Source: Lunularia cruciata | Taxonomy: Eukaryota > Streptophyta > Marchantiopsida > Lunulariales > Lunulariaceae | Length of the DNA stretch: 64,000 bases | Direction: 5' to 3' | NCBI GenBank assembly: GCA_948567375.1 | Contig: OX419760.1 | Span: 2,356,001 to 2,420,000 of the forward strand | Shown: in pieces, positions 11,101-26,100 of the stretch | Layout of the letters: each line of letters begins with the position of its first letter | Numbering within the stretch: position 1 is the first letter of the stretch | Notes under the pieces: generated by a model | The model's input: the letters and a program-made list of their open reading frames with translations, nothing else | Database searches by the model: none | What the model was told of the DNA's origin: nothing | Program-made: the position numbers and the translations under genes

Positions 11101-14100
11101 GACATTTACTTCGCCTTTCACTTCAATATGTCCTGATCAGGTGTCCTGTTTCTGTTTATTCGATGCATGCAACTATAATATAGGTGTTGCTATTTCATCG
11201 CTTCCAGTTTACAATTACTCGTGCTTTAATTCGATCAGATGCTCTTTATCTTGTTTACATTAGCTATTGTGCACAGCATTTGCATTCAATGAGTTCTGGA
11301 TCCCCTGTTCGATGAACGGTTTCGGTCCTCATTTCTCTACATCCACTTTGCCTTGGTACTCATGAGCTTTTGAACAGAAACTCGGTACGAGGAGTACTGG
11401 CATTCCCCGAGCTACTTCGGCACTACGTTTGGCACTGATGAAGTAGTTTGAGCTTTCGTGGAGGCGCACTATAACCGCCTTTCTGCTTCCCTCTATGTCT
11501 TTGGTTTTAGGACTCATGTGTTCATAGCACATGCTGTGATATTATCGATATCCAGTCCTATAACTCTTTGCTCTTCTTCCCTCGTTCTCTGAACGAGCTC
11601 ATTTAGTTTTTCCAGTTTTCATACGTTCAGGCGGTCTCACGGATTTTTGTCGTTTTCCTTCCTTCGTCCTCTGTGCAACCTCACATTTTCATGTTTTCAT
11701 TCGTTCGGGCTGACTCTGTTCTTCCTCGACTTGCGTTTTACTTGCTGCTACATGGTTTGCTACTCGGGTCTATATTTATCTTTCGCTTCTGGCTCTTCAT
11801 GTCGAATTCATTTCTCTTCTTGCATTTTTGTTATGTTTCCGCTGTGTAATTGCAGGTCTTCGGTACATAAGTTTTACTCTCCATTTGTTTCCATGTTAGG
11901 TTTATTTCTGCTATCGTTAGATCAGAGGATTGACATATTGCTTACTTTACATACTTTACATTTACATATTGCTTACTTTGCATCTCATTTGCATTTAATG
12001 AGTTCTGGATCCCTCGTTCCTCGAACGGCTTCTGTCCTCATTTCTCTACATCCAGTCCTCTAACGCTCCACTCTTCTTCCCTTGTTCTCTGAGCGATTTC
12101 ATACTCTCGGTCTGCTGACTGACGGATCTTCCTCGACTTTCGATTTCCAGGCTTCTTCATGATTCTTGACTTATGTTTATGTTTAAGTCGTTGCTTTTCC
12201 TGTTGATTTTATTTCTATACATGCGCTGTTGTTCTGTTTCCTTTTCTCCGATGCATGCTACTTGTATATAGGTCTTACTCTTGATATGTTTCCAGGTTAC
12301 TTTTATTTATGCTATCATTTAATCAGATGTTGGTTATCTTGTATACATTACATATCTTGCATCTCATTTGCATTCAGTGAGTTCTGGATCTCTCATTCGT
12401 CGAACGGTTTCTGTCCTCATTTCTCTATATCCAGTCCTCTCACACTTTCGGTCTTCGTTTACAAGTGGTTTACTACTCCTCACATGCTTGGCTGTACGTT
12501 TACCTTGCGATTAGGTTTTTACGGGATTGTACATTTCTGTATTAGCTCGGTTTACAATTTGTTTCCGCTTCATTAAATTTGTTTCCGATTGTTTCACATG
12601 CGCTTGCTTTGCGATTTCTTTATATGAGTTGACTCTTCGTTTTCTTAGTACACATTGGTTCACAGATTCTCTACACGTAACTATATGTGGTCGAAGCTTG
12701 ATAATACATGCTATTTATAAATTACATTTCATCTCCGTTTCGCATCTATTTTTCAGTCAGTTCTGCTTTCATTTTATTGCCACTTCATCTACACTTCATA
12801 TGTATTTAATGAGTTTTGGATCTCATATCCTCTCACGGCTTCTGTCCTCATATATCCATATCCTATATACCTATATATCCATATCCAGTCCCAGAACGGC
12901 TTCTGCTCTCATATACCTATATACCTGCATCTCACTGTAGGCTTGTTTACCATAGCGGTGATCAGGACTTATTCCTGACTGTTTCTTTAGGCACTGGTCA
13001 GAACAGTTTCCGTTCTCATATACATATATACATGTCTCATGTTTGATGCATCGCCCATTCTCAGCTATGTGACTATCCACTTTCTTCCCTTTTGCCCCAA
13101 TTCACATCTGTTGTTTTACTTCACGGTTCCCTTGTATGTGTTCTCAACAGTCTGTTATTTTAAGTTTCCCTCGGAATGGTGTATTTTTGAGTTCTAGGTC
13201 TTCCATTACAGCTTGTTACTCACACTCCTTACATGACTGCGCGTTTCAGGATATTTGTTCTCTCCTGTTGATAAGGATACACCAGGATACATCGATATTA
13301 TAAGTAGAGTTATAAGCAGAGTCATACGTAGCATTGTTACACGTGGCATCATCTCACACGTGTGACAATATCGCCTGGTTCCTTCACAGTTCCCGAGGCT
13401 CTCCCAGTACCCGAGGCCATCCTTCCCTCGGAAACCCTCTCCTTCTCCTTTGCTTTCTGCTCATCTGAGTTCTAGGTCTTGCTTAGCTCATAGTGCGTTC
13501 CTTCGTTAGTCCACCTTTTCATGCCTGTCCGTTCTGCCTTGTTCTCTGCTCTCTGCTTTATTTTCTGCTCTCTAGCTCTCAGCTTCACACTCTTCTAACT
13601 GGCTCATTCCTTTGTTTTCTTACTACCTCCTCCTGGTTTCTTTGTGCTTCGCTCTCTTTCACTGCTCACCCTGATAGACTCTGTCCTTGCAGGTGTTTTT
13701 CGAAGGATGTCTCACATCACGCACATTCTCCTGCGTTTTGATCTTTTTCTTCTTTCCCTTCTTCACATATTCGTTCATGCCTACATTATGCATTCGTCCG
13801 ATTTCTGCTCTTTTAAGACTTTAAGCTCCAGTTGCTCATTTCTGTAGCCTCCCATTTCTGTAACCTTCCCCTGGCGTTTCGTTGTTTCATTTAGTACTGC
13901 TGATAGCTAGCTGTTTTACTGCTGATAGCGGCGCTGTTGGAAGCAACCAAGTTTGCCTTGGCACTCATGAGTTTTCGAGCAGAAACTCGGGACGAGGAGT
14001 ACTGACAATTATTCAGCTACTTCGGCACTGCGTGAGGCACTGATGAAGTCGTTGGTGTTATCGTGGAGGTTTACTATGGCCGCCTTCTGCTTCCTTCAGT

Positions 14101-17100
14101 TGTTTAGCGTATCCGGACTCCAGTGTCCATAGCACTGGGAGTGATATACTTTATCCTGTCCTCTTATGCTTCGCCATGTTACACTCTTACATTTCTACCC
14201 GTTTCTGCTGCCATAATCGCGAAATGCTTGCTACATCCACACATTCCTGTACTATTTCACTCCCTAGTCTTTTCCATTCGCTCTCTGACTGCTTCCTGCC
14301 TCGCTCTCTACTGTTTCCTGAGTTCCTCCCCCACTCCATCCCATGTTCTTCATCTTCATCTGCGCACTGTATCCTGGTGGGCTCTTATAGCAAGTTTTCT
14401 ATTCCTCTCGCTTCATCCACGCACTGCATCCTGGCGGGCTCTTACAGCACATAGCACGTTTCCTATGCCTCTCGCTTTTGGTTGCATTGCTGCTCTCTGA
14501 CTTCATTATTTTTTATTGGTGAACTCTTACATCAAGCTCTCTAACCCACGCTCGCGTTGGCCTTGCTGCTCTCGATTTCAACGTTGGCGTAGCTGCTCTC
14601 GATTTCAAGTTCGTTATTGTCCATTAGCAGTTCTGTGTTCTCAATTTCTTGCACTTATGCTTTAGCTACAGGTTACTTTTTTGCACCTATACTTTTGCTG
14701 CAGGTTATTTTCGATGCATTTTGCATTCAAGCTTTCATACTACACTAGCACTGTCATTCATGTAAATGTTGTTTATCGAATATGTGCACTTGTGCACTTC
14801 ATGAGTTCTGGATAACCCGTTCCCCGAACCGCTTCTGCTCTCATTTACCAATATACCTGCATCTCAAATATGCGAGTTGCTATCTAATGGTTTCCACGTG
14901 ACAGTTATTTCGCCTTTCATTCGAGATGTTTCTCATATAGATATGCTAGTGTTTCAATATGTTTATTTCGATTATGCCATTGCTGCAGGTTACCTTCGAT
15001 GCATTCTAACTTCGGGATTTCATACTACTCTAGCCTTGCGTGTAGCTTACCTTCCGTGCATTCTACCCTCGGGGTTTAATATTCCTAGTGTTGCGTATCA
15101 TGTACATATTGTTTATCGCTCATTTGCACTTCATGAGTTTGGATAACCCGTTCCCAGAACAGCTTCCGTTCTCGTATACCTATATATCCGTATCCAGTCC
15201 TCTCACGGCTTCTGTCCTCGTTTTCCCATATCCAGTCTTCTCACGCTTCGCTCCAACCCAGCCAAGATACCATCCACTCCTCTCCCACTTCGCTCCACTC
15301 CACCCATCCTCCACTAAAGCTATGTTTGTCTATTCGCTCTATGTTTCTCCTTTTCTTCCGATTGGCCCTTCCTACTTGCTCAGTGATCCTCCTCTGCCTT
15401 CAATTTCAGATGCTTAATCTGTTGCTGTTATTGTCGCTTTTATCTCTTTTGTCTCTGTTATTGTCTGTTATTGTCTTCCATGATGTATAGTAGGTCACTG
15501 CAGGTGCTACTTATTAAATGTAACCGGTCTTGCTTTCTATCACTTCCGCTTATTTTTTAGTTTTGTATTTCCTTGCTTAGGTTCACTTCAATTCACTTTG
15601 CTTAAAGTCACTTCAATTCCATTTGCGTACGGTCATGGTTGCATTTCATATGCACGTTCTCGGTTCCATACTTAGTGCGTTCTGGATCCACTGTTCTTCG
15701 AACGGCTTCTTCTCTCATTTCTCAAACATGCTGTCGTCTTCATGAGCATTCGAACAGAAATTCAAGGTACTGGCATTTGTCCAGCTACTTCGGCATTGAT
15801 GAAGTCGCGTGTGCTTCCGTGCAGGGTTACAATGACAGTCTGACTGCTCCTTCCAGTATGTTTAGTGTTTGTGACTCATGCGCTCATAGAGCCTGTTGTG
15901 ATAGACACTAGGAGTCCCGTCACACTTCTATCCAGCCAAGCCATCTTCCAGGAACGCCGTCTTACTACTTCTTCAATGGGTTCCCTTTAGTTTTCCTTTG
16001 CTTCGTATCTGCTCGACGGGTCTCGCTTCATTTCTCACATAAATGTTGCTGGTGTTCACTATGCATACTACTCAGGAATGTATCAATTTTCGCTTCTGCT
16101 TTCCAACAATGTCGCTGGTGCATTATGATCATGGAATGTATCTACTTTTGCTTCTGCTATTAAACGATTTCCCTTATGTTCCACTCTGTATTTACTTACT
16201 AAGCTCGCCTTCCTTTCATTTGCATCCGTTGGTTGCTTGTATTTTTTCTTGCTTGCGTCGTCCGTATGGATGTGTCCCGTACGTCCTAAGTGGGTTTTGG
16301 TTCTGGATTCCCGGTTCTATGAACGGCTTCTGCTCCCGTCACTCAAGTATTCTCTGGACCACATGAGGTTTCGGACAGAAACTCAGTACAAGGCGGGTCG
16401 GACATTCGCCCAGCTACTTTGGCACTGCGTTGGGCACTGATGAAGTTGTTAGTGCTTTCTTGCAGGATTACTATTACCGCCTGTCTGCTTCCTTCTAGTT
16501 CAGTGTTTCGGGACACATGCGCTCATAGAGCATGCTGCAATATACGCCATCCAGTCCTGTCATGCTTCGCTCCAACCCAGCCAAGATACCGTCCGCTCCA
16601 CACCCACTTCGCTCCACCCAACCCATCCTCCATCTATGCGCTCAATGTTTCCCCTTTGCTTTCGATTTGATCTTCCTACTCGCTCGATGATTCTCCTCTG
16701 CTTTCAATTTCAGATGTTTACTCTGTTGCTGTTCCTAAAGGTTGTTCCTTTTCTCTTTCTTGATGTATACTAGTTCACTGCAGGGGATACTTACGAAATG
16801 TATCAATTTCCGTTCCTGCTTTCTTCACTTCCGCTTATCTTTCGTTATGTATTTTCTTGCTTAGTTTAGATTTGCATGCGTTTCATATGCACGTCCTCGG
16901 TTCCCTACTGGAACCGAGAACGTTTCTGCTCAAACAGCTTCTGCTCACATTGCTCAAATATGTTCTCGACCAATTTGCATCCGTTCATGCTTGCATTACT
17001 TTCATATACATGTTCCGTATTAAGTGGGTTCCCCGTTCTTCGAACGGCTGCTGCTCCCATTGCTCGATTATGTTCTCGACCAAACTCCTGAATGAATTGT

Positions 17101-20100
17101 GCTTCAATATCGTGTACAAGTTTGTAGACTTATCTAGCTCTATGAACACCTGAATCAAACCCCATATGGACATTTCCACGTCATAAAACGCTCTGCTACC
17201 GGTGATTCTTATCATGCTATGTGTTTGTGAGTACATTTTCATTTGTAGAAGCCAATGCATCAGTTTTAGAGGTTTAGTGCGTGCTGCTCGCTTTTCAGCG
17301 TTTTTAAATTCTTGTGTAATCTTGAAGTCTGTCTGTTTTAAGGTGAATGATCGCTTCACCAAATCTTATGTGCGCAGGGTGACTCAACTGATGGTGATGG
17401 AGTATTTATTCCAACAGATGGCAGGCCAACTTTAGAGGCGATTGAAGAAGGAAATGAAGATGTCGTGGTTTCTGGTGCACAGGAACAGGGAGCAAGTGGC
17501 GACAGGAAAGAGATGTTACTTGGAGACGAGAATAACTTAACGCACGATCTGACTCTTGTTGCTCCGTCCTCTTCAACTGCTCTTGTCGCCACAGGGGGAT
17601 ATGCTGGCACAGGCAGTGTTTGGGAGGTTGCGCCGACTGGACTAGATGGTCCCAAGGTCAGGAGAAGTTCTCCGCTTGAGAGCCCTGGTGAGATGTTTGC
17701 CCGCTGGGAGAAGGAAAACGTGGATGCGTATGGGGTTGTAAGGGATGCCTTAAAAGCATCAGGACGCCTTGCCTTGGCTGTTGCTCAACTGCATCGGTTA
17801 CGAAGAAAGGCAGGCACTGAGGGATCCCAGGATCAGCCACAGAATGCAGACGATGATGTCTTTGCTGACCTTCTGCACATAGGCCGTGGCATCGTATACG
17901 AGCTTCTGTGCAAGGTTTGTAGTCCTCATTCATCTTTAGCAAGAATTTGGCAGCATTGTGCAGTGTTACAGCCTGCACGTCTCGCTAAGCAGGAACGCAA
18001 TGATGATTTGCAGGAGACATTAGCTGTACAGCTTTATGGAGAGATTTTTACCATCAACTAACGTGTGATCTGCGAGGACTGAGCTGGCGAATGCCTAATT
18101 GGTGGAGCCAAAATAGCTTTCATTTGCATTTTCTAACCACCATTCCCTTATTTCTAGCCTCAGTCTCTCATTTTAACGTCAATATAATGCTGTTGCAGGG
18201 CAAAACGGGAGTAGCATTGGCTGCGCTGAGAAGACTAGGCGAAGATATTGAAATTGCTTTGCGAGAGTTAGCTTTGGGAACTTTGAGACGCTTTCTACGT
18301 GCTCAGGTCGTGAAGGAGTTACAAAGGCTTCGCTGTCTCAGCGTTACCGACTTCCAGCTGCTAGAGAGAGTATCCTTGACTGAGGTAGTGTTTCCGGGTA
18401 TTTCTACATGAGGCCTGCATGAAAGGTCTAAGGTAGTTGGTTTATGTATGTCACTTGAATCAGACGAAGTTGTGGTAACAGGAGGGTCTACGTAAAATAG
18501 GGGAATGTCTGTGCCTTCATGAATGGGTCGTCTTTCTTGGTGGTTTAGGTTTTTAGCGTTGGTTTTTGGCAAAATGTACATAAGGAGTACGTTGTGGGGT
18601 TCTAGAGACCCTGAATAGCTTAATGACGAACGCGGACACTCATTATTCCAACTTCCGCAAGATTTAAAGTATAATACCTACGCGTAAAGAATGCTTGCTT
18701 AGCTTCAGTCACGTGACTTAGTGTTCTTTGTGTGAACAGAGAATTTATCCAAGTAGCAGCTTTTGGAGTACCTATGGAGCTCGACAACAGCTTTTGAAAG
18801 CTTTACCAGGTTCTGATGATGGTTTACCTGTAAATGAGGAGGTGGAGTTACTGCTTTTCCTGGATATGACTGCGGATGACGGTCTGACTATAAAATGTGG
18901 AGAAGTGGATGGGGTTGTACTGGGTTCTTGGAGCATGATAGATGAACCTGCAATCTTAGAGGACTCCGGTCAGGCCCAGGAATCCATTTCCACAGGATAC
19001 TGGGATGCAGCCGCCATATGGCTCCAACATTGGGATCAGCTCACCATTGACCGGGTAAGTGGATTTATCAGGAGCTGTCAAATTACGGAGCAATTCAGGA
19101 GAGAATAGAGCCGTTGATGCGATTTGTATTGTGGGACGGATTTGCTAGTTGTAATACGTTGCAGGAGACAGCCGGTAGTGACTTAGGTGATAGATCAAGA
19201 TATGCAGCACACAACTACTGTAGTGTTTAAGGCATTGACTGTGCCTTTTCTTCTTGGGGGCCATGCTGTGAATTGCCGATGCAGAACTCACAGCTTCTAT
19301 TTCTCCTACTGTGATTCAGATTCTTCTAGAACAGCCTCTGCTTTCAGGACAGCTGATTTCTTGGGAGGCCAGGCTGGAGTTCAATATTGCCCACCATAAC
19401 TGGGAAGAAGTGGCTACTCTTCTTGATACAGTTCCTTCATACGTTTTACGTGAAGGAGAGTTGCATGTTCAGCTCGACTGTGAGGATTCGATATCTTCAG
19501 CGACGGATTTGCCGTTTCCTGGAATTCCTACGTACACAGGACATCCGGGACAGGATTGGTCGGATTTAGATGTGGAAGCGGTAGAAGCTATTGTTCCGAA
19601 AGTTCATGTCTTAGCACTCGACCTAACACCTATCTGTAGCGCGTGGATGTGGCAAATGATAGAAGAGAGATTAGTGAAGAATCACATATTTCTTCGAGCT
19701 TATTGGAAGGGGACCCTCGAGGTGATGTCTCTATTCGCAAGAGCAGGCCTGCTCTTTCATCGATATGGAGGAAGGGTCTCAAGTAGCAGAAACAAAGATG
19801 GATCTCTTCACGGAACCGTTGCAGGTCCCACTAAGGGAAGCAGGCTGCACAAAGATGCTGTACGTGCTATTCATGAACTGGTGGTGCAGCACTGTGTGAG
19901 GCATAATTTACCTCATATGTTGGAACTTTATCTTGATCATCACTCATTGGCTTTGGATAAGGGATCTGCCACCGTCATGCAGGCTCTCGTTGTAAGTTTT
20001 TTCTAGTCCTTATTCTTTACATCGTTGTGAACCGTAACTTGTACTGGGATCCAAGGTAGATTTTGCTTTGACTAAAGTGATATGTCTTAGCATTTGGTTC

Positions 20101-23100
20101 AATCACTTGTGATCACAGTTCGCTTTTAGCTTTCAGCTTGATGTTGATTATGGTACTGTTGATCGTCGTTTCTGTTTGCTTCCAGTAGCTGTACAAGGAG
20201 ACTTCAACATACAATTAACTGTGCAGGATAATCTCAACGTGTGGTCTGAAGTCTCACTTCGTTTGTAATATCTGGTTTCAGGGAGATTGTCAGTGGGCTC
20301 TGTGGTTATTATACTCACGTCTTCAACGTCGCGAATATGATGCTTCATTCGCAAACGCACGGACAATCCTTGCACCTAAACAAAGCCCAGGGAGACGTTT
20401 TGAAGTCTCAGACCTGGATATATTTTTGCCCACAGTAGATGACATGGCTGAAGCAGGAGGAGAGCTGATGGCACTCTCAACGTTGATGTTTGCTCCGGTC
20501 CCTTTGCAGAAGTGCTTATGTGCGGGCAGCGTGAGTCGACATAGCGGACCATCTTGGCAGTGTACACTGGAGAATTTGAAGCCGGGTTTACAGCGCTTTC
20601 CGACTCTTTGGCGTTCTCTTAATGTTACTCAGAGACATGATACACGGGGCTCTAGTAGTGCCAATGTTTTGAAAACAGGTAATTAAAAGAAGTTCCGTTC
20701 AAATGGAAAGGCATATGAACCCAAAAATTAACTTGCAGTACTTGTCATATCATAAACGAGACGAAACGTTAGCTTATACATGTTTGAAGTTCTGAGGCAA
20801 TGGAATCTGGCCAACCTCTAAGCCTCATATTATAGACTTCCCTAGAAGTAATGGTACTTAGAGAGTGATATTAACGTTTGAAATTGATCGTGGATCTAGT
20901 GGGAAGAGAACACGGAGCATTAATTGGACGGTTACACCATAGGCATTATGATTAGTGGATGGTCAGTCATGATTGCGCCGAATACTTGAGAGGTGACACA
21001 AGCAACTCGTAATAATCAGATATTTGGGTTTGATTGGTTATCTTCTCCGAAAGGTTATCACATCCATCTCAATATCAATTTACAGCGGACGTCTGGTTTT
21101 GTCACATTAGACAAAATGAAGTATGGTTACAATTGAGACAGATGTATTGCTCCATATGGAACTTGAGGTTTAAGATTCAGATTGCATTTGCAGGAGGCCA
21201 GAATGGCTTGTCGCAGTACCTCCACTGGCGAGAAGGATTGTTCTCTTCTGCTAGTGGTGACACCTCCCTACTTCAAATGATGCCAAGGTGGCTTCCTCAA
21301 CGGGTGCGACGGCTCTTACAGCTGACTGTTCAGGTATTGTCTGCTTGTTGTGCTTGTAGCGGTATCAGCATATACCGTCTGAAATGCCACTCATGCTCAT
21401 GACGAATTCCATCAACCTAGCTAGACCAACGTAGGCCAATATATTGTTGTTATATGGAGTGCCATATAGCTGTGAGTGCCTTGGCACTCATGACCCTTAG
21501 GACGGAAACTCAGTACCAGGGGTACTGACATTTGCCCAGCTAATCGGCACTTCGTGGGCAACTGATGAAGTCGTTCGTGCTTCCGTGCAGGCTTACTATG
21601 TCAGTCTGACTGATGCCTTCAAGTTTTAGTGTTTTAGGACTCATGCGCTTATAGAGCATGCTGTGATATACACTCTCCAGTCCTGTCACACATTGCTCCA
21701 GCTCAGCCATCATCCACTGACACTATGTTTTACTACTTCTTTGCTATGTACTTTCCTACTCGCTCAGTGGTTTTCTGCTGCTTTCAACGGTATCCTCTGT
21801 CCATGTTGTCGGCTCATTTCGGGTCGGTCCTAAGTCTAGTGGGTTCTCGATCCTCCGTCCGGTGAACGGCCTCATCTCCCATCCTGTATCCTCTGTCGAT
21901 TCCAACTTCCTTGACTTCCATATAGTTTAGATCAGTTTTGGCTCCAGTTTGCATCCATTCCTGAATGTTTTTCTTTGCTTCCATCCTGCACGCATTTCTT
22001 GGCTATGTACTTTCCTACTCGCTCAGTGGTTTTCCTCAACACGAGTAACCATCCACTTAACGCTCAGTGGTTTTCCTCTGGAAATTCCATAAGTCCCCAG
22101 TGGTCCCTAGATTCATTGCGGCAGGACATTCTACTTCCCTTTCTGAGCTGTCTCGCTGGCTGAGCTCCTTTTTTCAAAGCATTGGCTCCTTCTGCTAACG
22201 ATCTCTGGAAGGATGCCTTCCGTTGTGTTGGTTGGGTGGTGGATACTTGTTGGATTCTGGATGATTCTTGGGTGTTCCTCTTCTACTTGAGAAGGTGCAA
22301 AGACTTCGGAAACCATTTTCCTCGACTCTTCTAGGTCTTGATTCTGTTTTGGCTCCTATCTCTCTTGCTAAAGTTCTCTTCAAAGCTTTGATTTTACCAC
22401 GCTTTACACTAAGATTCACCTTGATGAACTCAAATCTAGGTTGACCACACTATCCGGTCTATTGGTAATTATAAGTTCTCCCTAAACAGGGAGTCAGAAC
22501 TGCTAGTTGAAACCTCGGCCTTAGACTTTAAATACAGATGGCTTAAAAGTAGAAACAACATTCTTCCATCGGCGAGACACCTCAAGTTTATGGCTGCTGA
22601 TGAGAATGACCTTATTTGGTGGATGCTGTTCTTATTTGATAACCTGTACATCACTTTCGGGAGTCAACTTTTCCATCAAGTGGTTGGAATCCCCATGGGG
22701 ACACCTTGTGCTGTCTTCGTGGCTAATTTGTACCTCTTCACCTACGAACTGGATTTCATCCGTAGATTAGCAGACCTTCAGGACTTTGACCTACTGGGTA
22801 AATTGTCCCACGTTCTAAGATATGTTGATGATCTTCTCGTAGTTGGCTCTGGTCTTGCTAACTTTAGGGACCTCATGTACAAGGATGACTCTGCCAGGGG
22901 AGGAGGGATGTATCCTGAGCTATCCTGCGAGTTAGTTTGTACTCATTTCGGCACTCAGTGCAATTACCTGGACTGTAGGATAACTCAGGACGACTTCAAC
23001 ATCTTCGTCTCCATCTATGATTTAGAAAAACTGCCTCATTTTGCTAACAATAAGACCATCTATTACCTCATGTTCTCTCTGACACTTCCTCTACTTGCAA

Positions 23101-26100
23101 ATTAGGCATTCTGTTTATTTGATGCATCCAACTAGGATATAGGTGTTGCTTTTACATTGCTTCCAGGTTACAATTACTTATGCTTTAATTCGACCAGATG
23201 TTCTTTATCTTGTTTATATTACATATCGTGCACAGCATTTGCATTCAATGAGTTCTGGATCCCCCGTTTGATGAACGGCTTCTGTCCTCATTTCTCTATA
23301 TCCAGTCCTCTGTCTGTTTCAGTGTTTCAGGACTCATGTGTCCATAGCGCATGTAGTGATATACTATATCCAGTATTCCCGGAGGCCTGTATACCATACT
23401 GTTGTTTGGGAGTCCTTCTTGACTTCTGAATTCATATATATACTGTATACTTCACCTTCACCTTCATTCACTTCACCTCTGCTTTTCCCGTGCAGCGCTG
23501 GTTTTCTTGCTCCACTCTCGTATCACTAGCGAACCTCTGCTTGACCCTTTCATATTGTTGTGTCCTGGACTTTATCTCTACTAATGAATGTTTGTGATTT
23601 CAGGGATCCATCAGGTATGTCTCGATTTCTTCCCTCATCTTACTCATGTGGATTCTTTTCTTTCTGGACTGATCCTCATTATACGGCTAAGACTCCAGCG
23701 CTTAAGTGCGTGCCTGCACTTTTGCTTGCCCTTGCTTTCCACACGTCCACCTCTGTTCTTTTTGACATTCCCATTACTTTTGAGCGGCACTTTAGGGGAG
23801 CAACCGAGTTTGCCTTGGCACTCATGAGTTTACGAGTAGAAACTCGGTATGAGGGGTACTGACAATTGCTCAGCTACTTCGGCACTGCGTGAGGCACTGA
23901 TGAAGTAGCAGGTGTTTTCATGAAGGTTTACTATGGCCATCTTCTGCTTCCCTTTGCTGTTTAGCGTCTCAGGACTCAAGCGTCCATAGCGCTTGTTGCG
24001 ATATACTTTATATCCTGTCCTTTTTCGCTTCGCTCTCGTTGCCCTGTTACACTTCGACAGGTTTCTGCTGGCACACCATCCTATAGCTCTCGCATTGATC
24101 CACTCCTCCATTCCCCAGCTAATTCCCTCCCTATTATTTATCCTTCGCTCTTTGCCTGATTCATAGGACCTCTGGTGTATACAGTTTTCCTACCAGACTC
24201 CAGCCCACGTTTTTTATTTTTATTGTTCACGCACTGCTTACTGGCAGTCTTTTACCTAGTGTTACCTATTTCTTGCAGTCGTTTGCATAGAGCTCTTGAT
24301 TTCACAGTGGTTTACTATTCTGTTAGCCATATGTTATTGTCAATTTGTTTCAATTATGCATTTGCTTCAAGTTACATTCTGTGCATTCTACATTGTGGAT
24401 TTCTCACTATTCTAGCATTGTGAATCATGTACATCTTGCTTACCGATCATTTACACTGTATGAGTTCTGGATAACCCGTTCCCAGAACGGCTTCTGTTCT
24501 CATATACCAATATATCCAGTATTGCCTTGGCACTCATGAGCTTTCAAAGAGAAACTCGGTATGAGGAGTACTGGCATTTGCCCAGCTACTTTGGCACTGC
24601 ATTAGGCACTGATGAAGTCGTTTGTGCTTTAGTGGAGTCGTACTGTGTTTTTGGTGTTTTAGGACTCAAGTGTTCATAGCACATACTGTGATATAATCGA
24701 TATCCAGTCCTCTAACGCTTCATTCTACTTCCCTCGTTCTCTGAGCGATATCATTCTTTAACGTTTTCATACGTTCAGGCTGACTCACGGATCTTCCTCG
24801 AATTTCCTTACCCTCGTCCTCTGTGCGATCTCACATTTTCAAGTTTTCATTCGTTTCGGATTGACTCCAGGTTCTTCCTCGACTTGCGTTTTCCTAGGTT
24901 CTACATGGTTTTTCTACTTGGGTCTATATGAATCTTTCTCTTCTGGCTCATCAAGTCGATTTTATTTCTCTACTTGCACAATTTGTTCTGTTTCCGCTGT
25001 GCAAATGCAGGTTATTGGTATATAGGTTTTACTCGTCACATGTTTGCAGGTTAGGTTTATTTCTGCTATCATTCGATCAGAGGTCTACCATATTGCTTAT
25101 TTTACATATCTTGTATATTTTACATATCTTGTATCTCATTTGCATTTAATGAGTTCTGGATCCCCTGCTCCTAGAACAGCATCTGTCCTCATTTCTTTAC
25201 ATGCAGTCCTCTGACGTTTCGCCCCATCTCAGCCAAGATACCATCCGTTCTTCTCCCACTTCGCTCCACTCCACATTTGTTGATCTGTTTTCATGGTTCC
25301 TATACATGATTTCTGACCGGTCTTCCGATTTCAGTTCACTCAATCTTTGAAGTTTTGCTAGTTGGTCTTCAATTACAGGTGGTCCTTTATTTCTCTACAT
25401 GCTTTGCTTAGCCTTATCGATTGCATGATGTATATCAGTTCTTTGGTCAGGAAATACTTATATTTCGTTTGTGCTTAGCCTTACATTTGATCTTTTATAT
25501 GCACTTCATCTCCTTTACTGCTTTATTACTCATCTCGATTTGCTCAATGTCATGTTTACATTTCATCCGCACTTCATATGCACTTATTGAGTTCTGGGTC
25601 CCCCGTTCTTCGAAAGGCATCTGCTCTCACGACCTAAATATCATGTTTACATTATATATCCAAGATCATAATATCCAATATCCATATTATATTTATCCAG
25701 TATCCATATTATATTATTTACGCTACGCTCTCATTACCATGTTACACTTCGACCCGTTTCTGCAGCCACATCTTCCGAGACTTCTTGTTTGGTTCCATTC
25801 CTCCACTCCCCACCTAATTCCCTCCCTAGAATGTTCCCTTCGCTCTTTGCCTGCTTCCTGCTTCGTCCTCTCGTGTCTACAGTGTTCCTACCCGACTCCA
25901 GCCCACGTTCTTCAGCTTTATTCACGCACTGCTTACTGGCGGGTTCTTCATCTTTGTTCACGCACTGATTACTGGTGGGTTCTTCATCTTTGTTCATGCA
26001 CTACCTACTGGCAGGCTCTTACATCACGTTTCCTATTACTCGCCACTTGCATAGCTGCTCTCGATTTCATGTTCTTTACTAGTCTGTTAGCCATCGGTTG

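Noticed and set aside
9460-17160. Numerous 60-140 codon open frames on both strands in introns 4, 10 and 17
   Set aside because: They are hydrophobic, Cys/Ser/Leu-rich translations of pyrimidine-rich repeats, change frame between copies, and show no conserved residues. Similar ones recur wherever the repeat recurs.
19285-19319. Exon 8 starting at the upstream AG (19284), adding LTASISPTV
   Set aside because: It breaks the frame with exon 7. The AG at 19319 keeps frame and gives the conserved IDR-I junction.
24460-24503. Block B hairpin as a Helitron 3' end
   Set aside because: No CTRR terminus follows at a fixed distance, and no Rep/helicase trace was seen.
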